DNA of 64,000 nucleotides from Bacillus sp. AFS015802. Lineage in GTDB: Bacteria; Bacillota; Bacilli; Bacillales; Bacillaceae_B. The position numbers were made by a program, and so were the translations under genes. Location of the stretch: assembly GCF_002561455.1 (NCBI RefSeq), contig NZ_NTUP01000066.1, forward strand, positions 294,802 to 358,801, in the 5' to 3' direction. Below, one piece after another: positions 41,694 to 51,023 of this stretch. Below the pieces are notes generated by a model, which was given only the letters and a program-made list of their open reading frames with translations, was not told the DNA's origin and did no database searches. How positions within the stretch are numbered: the stretch's first letter is position 1; each line of letters begins with the position of its first letter.

Positions 41694-43691
41694 ATGAAAG
41701 GATTCGCATTAATATTTCAAGATTTAAAGGCAATGTTAAGCCATAAGCACAGAAGAATCGCCCTCGGCTTTCTTCTTTTAGTTCCATTGATCTATTCGGG
41801 ATTATTCCTGTCAGGATACTGGAATCCATACGGCAAGCTTGAGCAATTACCTGTTGCCATCGTCAACGAGGACGAGGGAGCCGTGATGGAGGATGAACCG
41901 ATCGAGGCGGGTCAAGATTTTGTAAAGGAACTGAAAAAGTCGGAAGATCTGAATTTTAAATTCGTTACCGCTGCTAAAGCGAAAGAGGGTCTTAAAGAAG
42001 GGTCGTACTATATGGTCGTTACGATCCCCAAAGACTTCTCGGAAAGGGTAAGCACCTTAATGGATGATCATCCCAAGCCTGCCGAACTTCTGTATACGGA
42101 CAACCCTGGTAAGAACTTCGTAGCCTCTCAAATCAGTTCGAGTGCTACAGAGAAAATGAAAAGCAAGCTGTCTGATACGATCTCCAAATCCTATGCAGAC
42201 GGTGTCTTTTCCAAGTTTGAGGAACTAGGGAAGGGATTAACGAAAGCGGGTGACGGAGCAAGCAGACTCCACAATGGAATTGCAGATGAAAAGGCAGGAA
42301 TGAATTCTCTTGCAGCCGGTATCACTGGACTGGGAGAAGGATCCGAAAAACTTCAAGCCGGAAGTGAAAAACTGTCAACCGGAGCAGGTTCACTTGAGAG
42401 CGGCCTAAAGCATCTCCATTCAAGTACCGTCCAATTAGCCGGTGGAATGAAGAGCCTGTCCCAAGCAGGCGAGAAAATGGATACGGGCACTGAACAACTG
42501 GCGGAACAAACGAAGAAGCTGGCTGGCGCAGAGAATCAGCTCCTACAACAACAAACGGAAGCAAATGTAACTGCTGGGAAGCTTGCGAGTCAGCTTCAAA
42601 CGTATCAGGAGACACATCCTGAGGCAAAAGAGGATCCTGAATTCGCTCGTCTTCAAGAACTTTCCCGAAAGCTATCAGTTTCCACATCGGAGCTTGAAAG
42701 TGAACAAACAAAACTTCATCAGCAAACTGAACAGCTTGCAGGTGGACAGAGTCAGCTACATGCAGGGTTCTCCCGATTGACGGACAAGCTGAACCAGGCA
42801 TCCAACGGAACATCTGAACTGGCGTCCGGTACGTCCACCCTTTCTTCTGGTTTTGCCGAATGGAACAAGGGCCTCACAACCCTGACTGCCGGACTCAACC
42901 GCTTATCAAACGGAAGTGACAGGCTTTCATCAGGTGTTGGTGCTTTAAATGATGGACTGACAGATCTTGAAGCAGGTTCAGGGGAATTAGCGACGAAGCT
43001 CGCCGATGCAGCAGAAAAAACCTCCGCTGTTCATTCAACGGAAGAGTTATCGTCCATGTTCTCGGATCCCGTGCATCTTGTGAAATCCAATATGTCTGAG
43101 GTACCGAACTATGGAACCGGAATCGCACCTTATTTCTTGTCATTGGCGTTATACGTAGGGGGAATCATGGCGGCGAACATCCTGCCACTCGGCAAACGCA
43201 ATGATCTTCGCGTGAATGGCACGACTCATTTCATTAATAAATGGGGATTGGTGTTTGCCATCGGATCCATTCAGGCACTCATCGTCGACGCGGTCCTTCT
43301 CTTTGGATTCCATTTAGAAGTCGTGAATATACCGTTGTTTATTCTATCGAGTGTCATCGTTTCCTTTACGTTCATGACCTTTATCTTCATGCTGATCACC
43401 GTATTCGGATTCGTCGGGAAGTTTCTGGCTGTCACCTTCCTCGTCCTGCAGCTTGCGACTTGTGGAGGGACGTTCCCTAGAGACTTGAATACACCGATAT
43501 TGCGCGTGATCGGTGAGAACTTGCCGATGGCTCACTCGTTAAGCAGCTTCCAGGAGGTCATTACATTAGGTGACTTCACTCAGCTTGCGCACCAGCTGTG
43601 GATTCTGTTTGCCTATTTGGCTGTGGCTGGTGGAATCGCGTGGTTTACCTCTCATATACAGCACTCAAAAACGGTCGAAGCAGCAAAATAA
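41694..43691 (+). CDS. YhgE/Pip-family membrane protein
   Basis: A 665-aa protein: one N-terminal helix (residues about 18-38), a large extracytoplasmic region (about 40-470) with long repeated segments (L-x-x-G-x-x-x-L-x-x-G, many Ser/Gly/Ala/Gln, probably helical rods) and five C-terminal helices (about 480-655, ABC-2-like). This is the architecture of YhgE/Pip proteins, which serve as phage receptors or in type VII-like export. The start region VAIVNEDEGAV is conserved in the family. ATG 41694 follows AAGGAG. No secretion partners lie nearby. It faces a frameshifted LysR gene. Confidence 0.87.
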   Translation: MKGFALIFQDLKAMLSHKHRRIALGFLLLVPLIYSGLFLSGYWNPYGKLEQLPVAIVNEDEGAVMEDEPIEAGQDFVKELKKSEDLNFKFVTAAKAKEGLKEGSYYMVVTIPKDFSERVSTLMDDHPKPAELLYTDNPGKNFVASQISSSATEKMKSKLSDTISKSYADGVFSKFEELGKGLTKAGDGASRLHNGIADEKAGMNSLAAGITGLGEGSEKLQAGSEKLSTGAGSLESGLKHLHSSTVQLAGGMKSLSQAGEKMDTGTEQLAEQTKKLAGAENQLLQQQTEANVTAGKLASQLQTYQETHPEAKEDPEFARLQELSRKLSVSTSELESEQTKLHQQTEQLAGGQSQLHAGFSRLTDKLNQASNGTSELASGTSTLSSGFAEWNKGLTTLTAGLNRLSNGSDRLSSGVGALNDGLTDLEAGSGELATKLADAAEKTSAVHSTEELSSMFSDPVHLVKSNMSEVPNYGTGIAPYFLSLALYVGGIMAANILPLGKRNDLRVNGTTHFINKWGLVFAIGSIQALIVDAVLLFGFHLEVVNIPLFILSSVIVSFTFMTFIFMLITVFGFVGKFLAVTFLVLQLATCGGTFPRDLNTPILRVIGENLPMAHSLSSFQEVITLGDFTQLAHQLWILFAYLAVAGGIAWFTSHIQHSKTVEAAK

Positions 43692-43697
43692 TCATAG

Positions 43698-43736
43698 AAA
43701 AGCCTGTCCCCTTTTGAAGGAGGACAGGCTTTTTTT
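43698..43736. terminator. Bidirectional terminator
   Basis: AAAAGCCTGTCC pairs with GGACAGGCTTTT, T-run on the right and A-run on the left; it lies between the convergent YhgE/Pip and ykrK-like genes. Confidence 0.92.
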
Positions 43737-43737
43737 G

Positions 43738-44445
43738 TCAAGATAGTGCATCCGCCACATACTTCTTCGTTACAGCCTGGTAAAACCCTGCCTGAACCGT
43801 CAGCACGGAGACAATCAAGACATTCAGTACTTTGCTTGCATTCTCTTCCGTGATTCCGTCGAAGGTCGAAAGCATGGCCCGGCATTCTTCCTTGATAAAC
43901 CCGTCAATATGCTCGTTGACAGAACCATCCGCCGTTTTGATGGACGGCAGGGATTGATGATGGATCTGATCAAAGACTGAGGCATAGGCAAAATAAAGAT
44001 CTGTCGGATTGACGATGTCATCAGTGCGGTCTTCAATATTATTGAAGACAAGCGTCAGGATCTTACGGATTGATTCAAAATCGAGCGTCGCCTTCAGGTC
44101 TTCGACGATAAACAGCATGGCAGCTTGTTCAGTGGTGTATTTTTTGCCAAGCTGGGGGGAGCCGATCAATCCTCTCACGTCACGCTTCACCCAGTTCTGG
44201 ACAGTGCTTTGGGGGAAGTTGGTGAATTCGATCAGGTTTCCAAGAGAGACGATCTCATTAAGGGAAAAGCCGATCTCACTCTTGGCCGGTTTGAGTATTT
44301 TTTGAAGGATGGGAGGCAACTCGTCCTTTTTATGTAAATCCGTCCATGTATCCTGAAGTACATGGAAGGGGGTCCTGCTGGTGGTGCCGTTCAGTGAGAG
44401 CAGCAGGTCTGCCATATTCTTGCGTGTCAGTTTAAACGTTTTCAT
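43738..44445 (-). CDS. ykrK: DUF1836 regulator of htpX (YkrK-like)
   Basis: A 235-aa soluble protein. The DUF1836 domain covers about residues 70-190, with an HTH-like stretch (NFPQSTVQNWVKRDVRGLIG) that fits a MerR-type winged helix. In B. subtilis YkrK is a negative regulator of htpX; here it is divergent from htpX in the same arrangement, which supports orthology. The start is ATG 44445 (MKTFKLTRKN); an in-frame extension to 44517 has no homology-like features. A 12-bp palindrome before htpX is a possible target. Confidence 0.82.
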   Translation of the reverse strand: MKTFKLTRKNMADLLLSLNGTTSRTPFHVLQDTWTDLHKKDELPPILQKILKPAKSEIGFSLNEIVSLGNLIEFTNFPQSTVQNWVKRDVRGLIGSPQLGKKYTTEQAAMLFIVEDLKATLDFESIRKILTLVFNNIEDRTDDIVNPTDLYFAYASVFDQIHHQSLPSIKTADGSVNEHIDGFIKEECRAMLSTFDGITEENASKVLNVLIVSVLTVQAGFYQAVTKKYVADALS

Positions 44446-44524
44446 TGAGATAACCCCGTCTCTTTTGCAACTATCTTCTTCTATACTACTGGTTGGCCGG
44501 GGTCTCGTCAATTTCACCTTTTAC

Positions 44525-44579
44525 TTGTATTTCACTCCCAAAGGAATTATAATATATTCAGATACAGGTTCATATGAAC
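44525..44579 (+). promoter_or_regulatory. htpX promoter with palindrome
   Basis: -35-like TTGTAT (44525-44530), 17-bp spacer, -10 TATAAT (44548-44553), then a perfect palindrome GTTCATATGAAC (44568-44579) in the early transcribed region, a candidate YkrK operator. Confidence 0.5.
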
Positions 44580-44603
44580 TTGAAATAGGAGTGAGGAAAC
44601 AAG

Positions 44604-45485
44604 ATGGGGAAACGTATATTTTACTTCCTGTTAACGAACGTTTTAGTACTACTGACGATTAGTATCATTTTTTCCGTCACAGGGGCAGGGAATTATATCA
44701 CTGCTTCAGGCGGGCTGGATTTAGGTGCGTTACTCGTATTCAGTGCGATCATCGGTTTTTCCGGGTCATTCATCTCTTTAGCGATGTCACGCTGGATGGC
44801 CAAGCGGATGATGGGTGTCCAGGTGCTGAATCCGGATGGGGCTTTATCAACTGAAGAACGTGCAGTTGTCGAGAAAGTTCACCGTCTATCAAGAGCGGCC
44901 GGTCTTGTGCATATGCCGGAAGTGGGAATCTATCATTCTCCTGAGGTGAATGCATTCGCAACTGGCCCTTCGAAGAAACGTTCACTAGTGGCTGTTTCGA
45001 CCGGACTCCTTCGTGAAATGGATGATGATGCAGTGGAAGGCGTCATTGCCCATGAGGTTGCCCACGTTGCAAACGGGGATATGGTCACGATGACGTTGCT
45101 GCAAGGTGTGGTCAATACATTCGTTGTCTTCCTGGCGCGTATCGCAGCGTGGATTGCATCGCGTTTTGCAAGGGAAGAAATGGCACCGATCGTGCATTTC
45201 ATTGCCGTGATTGTTTTCCAAATCGTCTTCTCGATCTTGGGAAGTCTGGTTGTCTTCGCTTATTCCCGTCACCGTGAGTACCACGCTGACAGGGGTGGGG
45301 CGGACCTTGCCGGTAAGGACAAAATGGTTCATGCCCTTCAAATGCTGAAAGTTTACTCAAGCCGTATGAAGGGGGAAGATGACACAGCCATCTCCACATT
45401 GAAAATCAATGGAAGACGTAAATCGGCGATGTTCTCGACTCACCCTGACTTGGATGAGCGGATCAGCCGTTTGCAAGCGAAATAA
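44604..45485 (+). CDS. htpX: Membrane zinc metalloprotease HtpX
   Basis: A 293-aa M48-family protease of the cytoplasmic membrane that degrades misfolded or damaged membrane proteins. Two helices (about 5-25 and 35-58) precede the catalytic helix with HEVAH (His, Glu, His), two more helices follow, and the third zinc ligand lies in the [14 protein letters not shown] motif. Length and motifs are those of full HtpX. It is divergent from the DUF1836 gene, as in B. subtilis ykrK-ykrL. A strong terminator follows. Confidence 0.95.
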   Translation: MGKRIFYFLLTNVLVLLTISIIFSVTGAGNYITASGGLDLGALLVFSAIIGFSGSFISLAMSRWMAKRMMGVQVLNPDGALSTEERAVVEKVHRLSRAAGLVHMPEVGIYHSPEVNAFATGPSKKRSLVAVSTGLLREMDDDAVEGVIAHEVAHVANGDMVTMTLLQGVVNTFVVFLARIAAWIASRFAREEMAPIVHFIAVIVFQIVFSILGSLVVFAYSRHREYHADRGGADLAGKDKMVHALQMLKVYSSRMKGEDDTAISTLKINGRRKSAMFSTHPDLDERISRLQAK

Positions 45486-45490
45486 TAGTC

Positions 45491-45531
45491 AAAGAGCCTG
45501 CCCTTTTTGAAAGGGGCAGGCTCTTTTTTTG
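45491..45531 (+). terminator. Terminator after htpX
   Basis: AAAGAGCCTGCCC pairs with GGGCAGGCTCTTT, T7. Confidence 0.93.
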
Positions 45532-45534
45532 TCT

Positions 45535-45581
45535 AAAAAAAGCTCAACTCCAGAACGGATCCTGCTATTCGGGAGTTGAGC
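45535..45581 (-). terminator. Terminator of the lamin-tail gene
   Basis: On the minus strand GCTCAACTCC (45581-45572) pairs with GGAGTTGAGC (45551-45542) and T7 follows. Confidence 0.85.
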
Positions 45582-45590
45582 CGATGATCT

Positions 45591-47702
45591 TTACTGATTA
45601 ATCTTAAAGTCATCAATATTCAATCTTGCACCGCTGGTTCCTGTTACGCTTATACGGAAGCGGACTGGTGAGTTTGAATTGACCGTGATGATTTCTTCAG
45701 TAAGAGTACTGCCACTGGTAGAAGAAGCCGTTATATCTGACCAGGATGCACCTTGATCTGTGGATATTTGCAGCTTCCAAAGAGCGCCTGTGTCACTGCC
45801 GAAATTAGCGTGGGAGAAGCTGACCGATTTGGCAGAAGTGGCATCAAAGTCCATAGTAATGGAACCTGCGGACTTGATTCTTGCGGATTGCGTCCCAGAC
45901 TTTTTATCATTCGATAAATTGCCTAATAGGGCATTAGTGAACGTCCATGTACCGCTTGAAGTCGTAACATCACCGGTCGCATAGCTTCCTTTTGACCCTG
46001 ACTCGAAGTCTTCACTTACGAGAGGGGCAGAAGAAACAGTTCCGGCATGGCTTCCTAAATTCGTAAAGGTATCAGTCGGATAGGAGGTCCATTGATTTGA
46101 TGAATACGCAGCTGAACCTTTTGTGACAGCAGAGTCCCGGACGAGTGTGACGTCCTGTCCGTAAGTCACACCGGCAGTTCCGATTTGATCGATCGAAGCT
46201 GTATGATGTTTTAACGTGACAGTGTCATCTCCATTGAACGAAATGGAGGAATTCTGCATATCCGCAACAGTCAGAATAGACGCGTCTGCATTTGGATTTG
46301 CAATAACGAACACTTCTCCGCTTGCAAGAGTGCCTGATAAAGGAATGGAGCCTGATAGATTCGAAAGTTCCAGTGAATACTCTGACAAATCAATGGCTGA
46401 TGATGAGCCATTGAAAATCTCAAGAGCCTTGTTGTAACCGGATCCTTCAACATATTCACTTAGGAAAACATGTTCTTCAGATGTTGTACCGCCCCCACCT
46501 GTAGACCCGCCGATATAGCCATAAGAGCCGGCTTTGAATGTAGAGGGATCATACCATTTGTACCCAGGGTCCGGTGAAGACCATGGTTCTGCTTGTGGTT
46601 CTGTAGAAGACGCCGGATCTTCCATGGATAATAGGGATGTTGGTTGATCCAATTGAAGTCCGCTCACTTGAGTCAGGTCCGTATAATTTTCCTGGGTTGA
46701 AAGCCAGTTGATCATGTTCACAAGCAGTGTGGAATCGTTTTGTTCCGTAAAGCCGTCATAAGTCGTCTTTGCTTGTCCCGTTTCTTCCCTTACGTATTTT
46801 GGAGTGGAGTCCTCTACTGGCGAAGAGTCCCCGATAAAGGCAGCCTTCCCAAGTCCCACTTTTGATACGGCCACGAATGGCCCTTCAGCTCTGCCGCCTC
46901 CATTATAAATGCCCTGATCCACAGCATATGACCACTTGGCAGTCGTTTGAGGGAGGTAGACGATCCCTTTTGCCTTCGCCGGATCCGTGACGGCAAGGGT
47001 GGACCCTGCATGCATGGCAACGGTGGAGACACCATTGGTAATGCCGAATGCCTGTGAAGGAGAGACAATATCATTGGCTGTTACGTTTCCGATGGCATTA
47101 TAGCGAAAACGAACTCCGAAATTGGAAGAGAGCCAGTCGGAACTATTCACATTTTGCATGGCAGCTGAAGAAGCTTCTTCGGTGTTCATTCCTTTAGCAG
47201 GGTCTGCCCAAGCCCCTCTTCTATATCCATTGAAAATTTCTGAAGCATCAAAGCGATTCTTGTTCCGGTCTGCATTATAATGATCAGCAATGAAGAAGAT
47301 ACTTCCTCCATTTTGAACATATTGAAGCATGGCTGCCTGTTCAGAAGCCTTGTAAGGGATATTGGCTTCGCCGATGACAAATACATCATATGTACTCAAA
47401 TCTTCTAACGTGATGGGAGTGTTTTTTCGTAATTCTTTCACATAATGGCCTTCGCCGGCAATGGCATTTGCAAAATCAGAGAAACCTCCATCAATGACCC
47501 AGTCAGCAGCCCCCGCCGTCTGGCCATGCGTATTATCAAAGAGGATCTTCTTTCCCGTTTCGGCCCCGATCGGCATGATGATGGGAGCGGGATCGGTCGG
47601 ACCTTCTGCTTCTGCAGAGATGAATGGTGAAGCGAGTACTGAGGATGCTCCAAGAATCAATAGACTTGCCACAGAGAAAAGCTTTGTTTTTCTTTGGTTC
47701 AT
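45591..47702 (-). CDS. Secreted lamin-tail-domain protein
   Basis: A 703-aa exported protein with a signal peptide (residues 1-30). Residues about 48-345 resemble a DUF4350 / class I amidotransferase-like fold (KILFDNTHGQTAG, VFVIGEANIPY, GGSIFFIADHYN). After a Pro/Gly-rich linker, residues about 415-560 form a lamin tail domain (VFLSEYVEGSGYNKALEIFN), and residues about 565-703 a beta-sandwich (FESGSKGSYA to the C-terminus) like those seen in secreted nucleases and proteases. No catalytic nuclease motif is visible. It may bind or process extracellular DNA or polysaccharide; the function is not established. Confidence 0.8.
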   Translation of the reverse strand: MNQRKTKLFSVASLLILGASSVLASPFISAEAEGPTDPAPIIMPIGAETGKKILFDNTHGQTAGAADWVIDGGFSDFANAIAGEGHYVKELRKNTPITLEDLSTYDVFVIGEANIPYKASEQAAMLQYVQNGGSIFFIADHYNADRNKNRFDASEIFNGYRRGAWADPAKGMNTEEASSAAMQNVNSSDWLSSNFGVRFRYNAIGNVTANDIVSPSQAFGITNGVSTVAMHAGSTLAVTDPAKAKGIVYLPQTTAKWSYAVDQGIYNGGGRAEGPFVAVSKVGLGKAAFIGDSSPVEDSTPKYVREETGQAKTTYDGFTEQNDSTLLVNMINWLSTQENYTDLTQVSGLQLDQPTSLLSMEDPASSTEPQAEPWSSPDPGYKWYDPSTFKAGSYGYIGGSTGGGGTTSEEHVFLSEYVEGSGYNKALEIFNGSSSAIDLSEYSLELSNLSGSIPLSGTLASGEVFVIANPNADASILTVADMQNSSISFNGDDTVTLKHHTASIDQIGTAGVTYGQDVTLVRDSAVTKGSAAYSSNQWTSYPTDTFTNLGSHAGTVSSAPLVSEDFESGSKGSYATGDVTTSSGTWTFTNALLGNLSNDKKSGTQSARIKSAGSITMDFDATSAKSVSFSHANFGSDTGALWKLQISTDQGASWSDITASSTSGSTLTEEIITVNSNSPVRFRISVTGTSGARLNIDDFKINQ

Positions 47703-48063
47703 TTTAACAACATCTCCTATTCTTTTAGATTCTTCTAAACTTTACCAATGTTTCATTAATGGAGTGTGAAATAGAGATGTAATGATTTGCTTACTATTGA
47801 AATATTTCATACTTTTACTGGAAATAGGTAGGTCGCAGGTAGTGAAAGTTTCTATTTGTTGCTCCGGTTGGCCGAACGTTCCTCTCTGCAGATGAAACAG
47901 GTTTCATAGAACAAGCACAGTAATGATAATGGTTTCCCGTTGGCGCAGCTTGGTGTTTACACCACCTTTACAACAAGTGAAAATGGTTCTATTTAACTAA
48001 AAACTATTCATTTTCCACTTAAAATGCACATAGAATTCCTCTCCAACAGCTTCAAACCTTCTC
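47703..48063. other. Gene-free interval before the Pho-box promoter
   Basis: A palindrome ATGAAAC-AG-GTTTCAT (47892-47907) matches the one at 19261-19278. Nothing else was recognised between the two divergent leader regions. Confidence 0.4.
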
Positions 48064-48138
48064 TTAACTTTCCCTTAACATTATTTCAAAATAGTTTTAC
48101 ATTTGATTAATCTCCTATTTACTTTGGTTTCCTATGAT
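48064..48138 (+). promoter_or_regulatory. Pho box (six hexamers) and -10 of the organophosphate operon
   Basis: TTAACT (48064), TTAACA (48075), TTCAAA (48085), TTTACA (48096), TTAATC (48107) and TTTACT (48118) lie 10-11 bp apart, mostly TT(A/T)A(A/C)x, the form of Bacillus PhoP boxes. The -10 TATGAT (48133-48138) follows 9 nt after the last one, the same distance as at 654-718. Confidence 0.75.
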
Positions 48139-48192
48139 GAGGGTGTAATACAAAAGCAAACAAAAATGATTCAAAACTAGGAGGAGACATCC

Positions 48193-49278
48193 ATGAAAAA
48201 GAATGCATTGTTGAAGGTATTAACTGTAGGGGTGACTTCCACTTTCCTTATGGCGGGCTGTTCAGGGAACGATAACGCAGAAGGAAGCAAGATCGATACT
48301 AGTAATCTATCATTGAAACAAATAGAGAAGAAGGCAAAAGAAGAAGGGGAAGTGAACTCAGTCGGAATGCCGGACTCATGGGCGAACTGGGGACAGACGT
48401 GGAAGGATATCACAGAGAAGTATGATATCAAGCATACAGATACAGACATGTCGAGTGCTGAAGAGCTTGCGAAGTTTGAAACAGGAAATGTCGATGTAGG
48501 GGATGTCGGTGTGGCATTCGGACCTCTTGCTGAAGAGAAGGAACTGACGCTTCCATATAAACCGACGCACTGGGATGAAATTCCCGATTGGGCGAAAGAT
48601 GACAATGGAGACTGGGTGGTCGGCTATACCGGAACCATGGCTTTCATTATCGATAAGAATAACGTGAAGAATCCTCCTTCTTCATGGAGTGACCTCCAAA
48701 AGGGTGACTATAAGGTGGATGTAGGTGACGTGATGAAAGCCAATCAGGCTCAATTCGCTGTCCTCGCAGCAGCCTTTGCAAACGGTGGGGACGAGAAGAA
48801 TCTTGAACCGGGAATCGAATTCTTCCAGAAGCTCGCGAAGCAGGATCGCCTGCAGACGACGGATCCTTCCCTGACCTCTTTGGAAAAAGGGGAGACCGAT
48901 GTTGCCATCGTATGGGATTTCAATGCACTGAACTACCGTGACCAAATCGATAAGGATCGCTTTGAAGTCGTGATTCCATCTGATTCATCTGTGGTGTCGG
49001 GATATGCGAATGTCATCAATAAAAATGCCAAGGATCCACACGCAGCGATGCTGACACGTGAATACATCCTTTCCGATGAAGGACAGGCGAACCTTGCCCG
49101 TGGATATGCAAGACCGATCCGTGAAGACGTGGAACTACCTGAAGATGCGAAAGCAAAGCTTCTGCCGGATAGCATGTATAAGAATGTACGACCGGTCGAG
49201 GATGCAGACGCATGGGAAAAGGCAACAAAAGCCCTTCCGCAAAAATGGCAGGAAGAAGTGTTGGTCCATGTCAACTAA
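48193..49278 (+). CDS. ABC transporter substrate-binding lipoprotein (Pho operon)
   Basis: A 361-aa lipoprotein with the lipobox LMAGCSG after a signal helix (residues 1-22). It is a type II periplasmic-binding-protein fold of the iron / polyamine / 2-aminoethylphosphonate cluster (GNVDVGDVGVAFGPL, GYTGTMAFIIDKN). It captures the substrate outside the membrane for the two permeases and ATPase encoded downstream. It is the first gene of an operon that follows the Pho box. The next gene starts inside its last codons. The substrate is inferred to be a phosphorylated compound from the neighbours. Confidence 0.87.
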   Translation: MKKNALLKVLTVGVTSTFLMAGCSGNDNAEGSKIDTSNLSLKQIEKKAKEEGEVNSVGMPDSWANWGQTWKDITEKYDIKHTDTDMSSAEELAKFETGNVDVGDVGVAFGPLAEEKELTLPYKPTHWDEIPDWAKDDNGDWVVGYTGTMAFIIDKNNVKNPPSSWSDLQKGDYKVDVGDVMKANQAQFAVLAAAFANGGDEKNLEPGIEFFQKLAKQDRLQTTDPSLTSLEKGETDVAIVWDFNALNYRDQIDKDRFEVVIPSDSSVVSGYANVINKNAKDPHAAMLTREYILSDEGQANLARGYARPIREDVELPEDAKAKLLPDSMYKNVRPVEDADAWEKATKALPQKWQEEVLVHVN

Positions 49279-50101
49279 CGATAAGCTGATCTTCATCATG
49301 ATCGACGGTCTTCGTTTTGATACGGCCGTGGACAATATGGGATACCTGCATCATTTGGTGGAAAAGGGACAGGCTTCTCGATTCAAGGTGATTTCAGAGG
49401 TGCCGAGCATGTCCAGGCCCCTTTACGAAGTCTTGTTGACAGGAACCCCCCCTTACCAAAATGGAATCACGTCCAATCAAATTGTCCGTGGCTCAAAGGA
49501 AGAGAGCATCTTTCACTTAACGAGTAAGCAAGGATTGAAGAATGCAACGGCAAGCTATCATTGGGTGAGTGAGCTCTATCATTCCGCTCCATTCAACCCA
49601 ATGACGGACCGCATCAAGCTTGATGGGAATGGCCCGATTCAGAACGGGATCTTCTATTGGGAGGATCACTATCCCGATACGCATCTATTTGCCGATGCCA
49701 ACTATATGAAATCGAAGAAAGATCCTGATTTCCTCTATATTCACAGCATGAATGTAGATGATGATGGACACAAATATACAGCGGATTCCGCCGGATACAG
49801 AAATCGTGTGATCGCCGTGGACGTCATGCTTGCTTCGATTCTTCCCGACTGGATTGAGGAAGGATACCAGATCATCATTTCTGCAGATCATGGAATGAAC
49901 AAAGATGGTCAGCATGGAGGCACGACGAAGGAAGACCGGGAAGTTCCGTTATTCGTCATCAGTTCGAAACTCGAAGCGGGAATCTATGAAGAAGAAGTCC
50001 CGCAGCTTCAAATCGCACCATTCGTATGTAAACTATTAAACATTCAACCGTCACCTGCCATGCAGGAATTAACGATTCCAGGCCTCACTGAGGGTTTGTA
50101 G
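49268..50101 (+). CDS. Cytoplasmic alkaline-phosphatase-superfamily phosphodiesterase
   Basis: A 277-aa protein of the nucleotide pyrophosphatase/phosphodiesterase branch. The metal ligands and nucleophile are present: Asp in FIMIDGLRFD, a Ser nucleophile in VPSMSRPL, Asp and His in VDDDGHKY and in SADHGMN, and a late His in QHGG. No signal peptide, so it acts inside the cell on imported substrate. ATG 49268 lies within the end of the SBP gene, giving translational coupling; the longer in-frame start at 49058 would overlap that gene almost fully. The substrate may be a phosphodiester or phosphonate-like compound. Confidence 0.82.
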   Translation: MSTNDKLIFIMIDGLRFDTAVDNMGYLHHLVEKGQASRFKVISEVPSMSRPLYEVLLTGTPPYQNGITSNQIVRGSKEESIFHLTSKQGLKNATASYHWVSELYHSAPFNPMTDRIKLDGNGPIQNGIFYWEDHYPDTHLFADANYMKSKKDPDFLYIHSMNVDDDGHKYTADSAGYRNRVIAVDVMLASILPDWIEEGYQIIISADHGMNKDGQHGGTTKEDREVPLFVISSKLEAGIYEEEVPQLQIAPFVCKLLNIQPSPAMQELTIPGLTEGL

Positions 50102-50107
50102 TCCTGC

Positions 50108-50142
50108 TCAGGGTGGATGGACGCATAGTCCCTTCACCCTGA
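50108..50142 (+). other. Intercistronic hairpin in the Pho operon
   Basis: TCAGGGTG (50108-50115) pairs with CACCCTGA (50135-50142), 19-nt loop, no T-tract. Possibly a processing or stability element rather than a terminator. Confidence 0.4.
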
Positions 50143-50177
50143 TGGCCTGGACAATGGTGTAAAAGGAGTGAATACTC

Positions 50178-51023
50178 ATGAAAAAGAGGAAATCCGGTAT
50201 TTTTCTCACGATGGTTCCTTTAGTGGTCTTTATTCTATTATTCTTAATCGTTCCATTGCTATCGATGATTCATGCCAGTTTTACAAAAGGTGGGGAAGCG
50301 TCTTTTTCCCTGGCGAACTATTTGGAAATCTTCACGAATCCCTATTACTATCAATCATTTAAAAATAGCATCATCATTTCGATATCATCTACCGTTGTGG
50401 CGATCATCCTGGCGCTTTTTGCCGCATACGCCATAACATTTTTTCACCAAAAGACACAGGACCGGATTCTCGTACTGGCAAATCTGACATCAAACTTCGC
50501 CGGAATTCCGTTATCCTTTGCATTTATCGTCTTATTGGGGAACAGCGGAGTATTCACGATTTTGGCAGAAAAACTGGATGTCGCTCTGTTGAGTCACTTT
50601 AATCTGTATTCCTGGACGGGCCTCATCCTGATTTATATTTATTTTCAACTGCCCCTGGCGGTCATGCTCCTGTTCCCGGCGTTCCATGGCATCAAGGAGC
50701 AGTGGCGGGAATCGGCTTATCTTCTCGGCGCGTCCCCGCTTATGTTTTGGAAGCGCATCGGGATTCCGATCCTTTTACCGAGCGTCGCGGGTACATCGAG
50801 CATTTTATTTGCCAATTCCATGGGTGCATATGCCTCTGCCTATGCACTCACAGGAAGCACCTATAACCTGGCCACAATCAGGATCGGAGCCCTGATCTCA
50901 GGTGATATCTTTGCCCAGCCGGAACTTGGGAGCGCCCTTGCCGTGTTACTGGGAGTCACGCTGATTGTCGCCATGCTCATCAATGAATGGCTCACTAGAA
51001 AGGTTAGGAGGGATGTCGGATGA
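50178..51023 (+). CDS. ABC transporter permease 1 (Pho operon)
   Basis: A 281-aa membrane permease with six predicted helices. The EAA loop reads QWRESAYLLGASPLMFWKRI, with G-A-S-P typical of polyamine / 2-aminoethylphosphonate-type importers. ATG 50178 follows AAGGAG. It is coupled (ATGA) to a second permease and belongs to the same operon as the binding lipoprotein and ATPase. The transported compound is not proven. Confidence 0.9.
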   Translation: MKKRKSGIFLTMVPLVVFILLFLIVPLLSMIHASFTKGGEASFSLANYLEIFTNPYYYQSFKNSIIISISSTVVAIILALFAAYAITFFHQKTQDRILVLANLTSNFAGIPLSFAFIVLLGNSGVFTILAEKLDVALLSHFNLYSWTGLILIYIYFQLPLAVMLLFPAFHGIKEQWRESAYLLGASPLMFWKRIGIPILLPSVAGTSSILFANSMGAYASAYALTGSTYNLATIRIGALISGDIFAQPELGSALAVLLGVTLIVAMLINEWLTRKVRRDVG

